Assembly (NCBI RefSeq): GCF_016595795.1
Contig: NZ_JAENHN010000028.1
Span: 100,128 to 164,127, forward strand
Reading direction: 5' to 3'
Source: Clostridium yunnanense
Lineage (GTDB): Bacteria > Bacillota > Clostridia > Clostridiales > Clostridiaceae
DNA length: 64,000 nucleotides
Positions 63,938 to 64,000 of this stretch are shown piece by piece; within the stretch, counting starts at the first letter, position 1, and every line of letters begins with the position of its first letter. The position numbers and the translations under genes were made by a program. The notes under the pieces were generated by a model that saw nothing but the letters and a program-made list of their open reading frames with translations, searched no databases and was not told where the DNA came from.

Positions 63938-64000
63938 AGCAATTAGCTTTGGAAGTGCAATCGGAATAAGGAAAGTAATCGGAAAATATGCATGCAAATA

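Overview
The window is AT-rich, densely coded low-GC Firmicute DNA and almost certainly belongs to a Clostridium-like strict anaerobe. This is inferred from an 1174-residue pyruvate:ferredoxin oxidoreductase, rubrerythrin, a DUF3787-type small protein, an exosporium-style collagen-like protein implying spores, frequent TTG starts behind AGGAGG or GGGGG ribosome sites, and a clostridial AprAB-type sulfate assimilation operon. No rRNA, tRNA, CRISPR, prophage or transposase gene was seen. The window has chromosomal housekeeping and accessory metabolism character.

Layout. 0-5 kb: a 2-hydroxyacid dehydrogenase cut by the left edge, an MBL-fold hydrolase, a nitroreductase, then an oxygen-defence group (Fe/Mn superoxide dismutase, rubrerythrin, Dps). 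5.3-10.7 kb: a DesK/NarL-type two-component system followed by an ABC-2 exporter with two permeases, in the same order as linearmycin-resistance-type (LnrJK-LnrLMN) modules, with a perfect 20-bp palindrome between the two parts. 10.8-14.3 kb: aldo/keto reductase, glutaredoxin-like protein, threonine aldolase and a small membrane protein. 14.7-20.6 kb: three secreted cell-wall enzymes (M15 peptidase, amidase_6, glucosaminidase-SH3x4-NlpC/P60) and a dienelactone-hydrolase-like enzyme. 21-27 kb: a 55-residue DUF3787-like gene, pyruvate:ferredoxin oxidoreductase and a chemoreceptor. 27.7-31.5 kb: a probable metal (zinc-type) operon with two CobW-like GTPases, an ArsP_1/DUF318 permease and its TIGR03943/DUF1980 partner, preceded by a perfect Fur-family-like palindrome. 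31.9-35.7 kb: RpiR regulator, Gfo/Idh oxidoreductase, DMT permease and a divergent cis-prenyltransferase. 35.9-41.1 kb: a Q/N-rich lipoprotein and the trehalose PTS operon (EIIBC, phosphotrehalase, GntR-type regulator) with a canonical promoter that carries an operator in its spacer. 41.3-46 kb: collagen-like protein, S9 peptidase, branched-chain aminotransferase. 46.5-54.7 kb: sulfate assimilation (CysC, SsuABC-like transporter, AprA-like, AprB-like, CysD, CysN fused to a degenerate CysC domain). 55-64 kb: YczE/YitT-type membrane protein, APC permease, secreted coiled-coil protein, cupin-HD-GYP protein, topoisomerase III, DUF1648 protein and a GH4 phosphoglucosidase.

How the parts work together. 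The sulfur operon appears to import a sulfur oxyanion or sulfonate, activate sulfate to APS with CysDN and reduce APS directly with a two-subunit flavo/iron-sulfur enzyme, which is the unusual route for assimilation. The tre operon imports trehalose as its 6-phosphate and hydrolyses it, with autoregulation by TreR.

The intergenic regions are rich in short non-coding inverted-repeat elements of at least three families, some present as full copies and some as remnants. They are the main part of the window not explained by genes. Strong hairpin terminators separate most convergent genes. Start codons were chosen by ribosome-binding-site spacing, and several differ from the longest possible reading frame.
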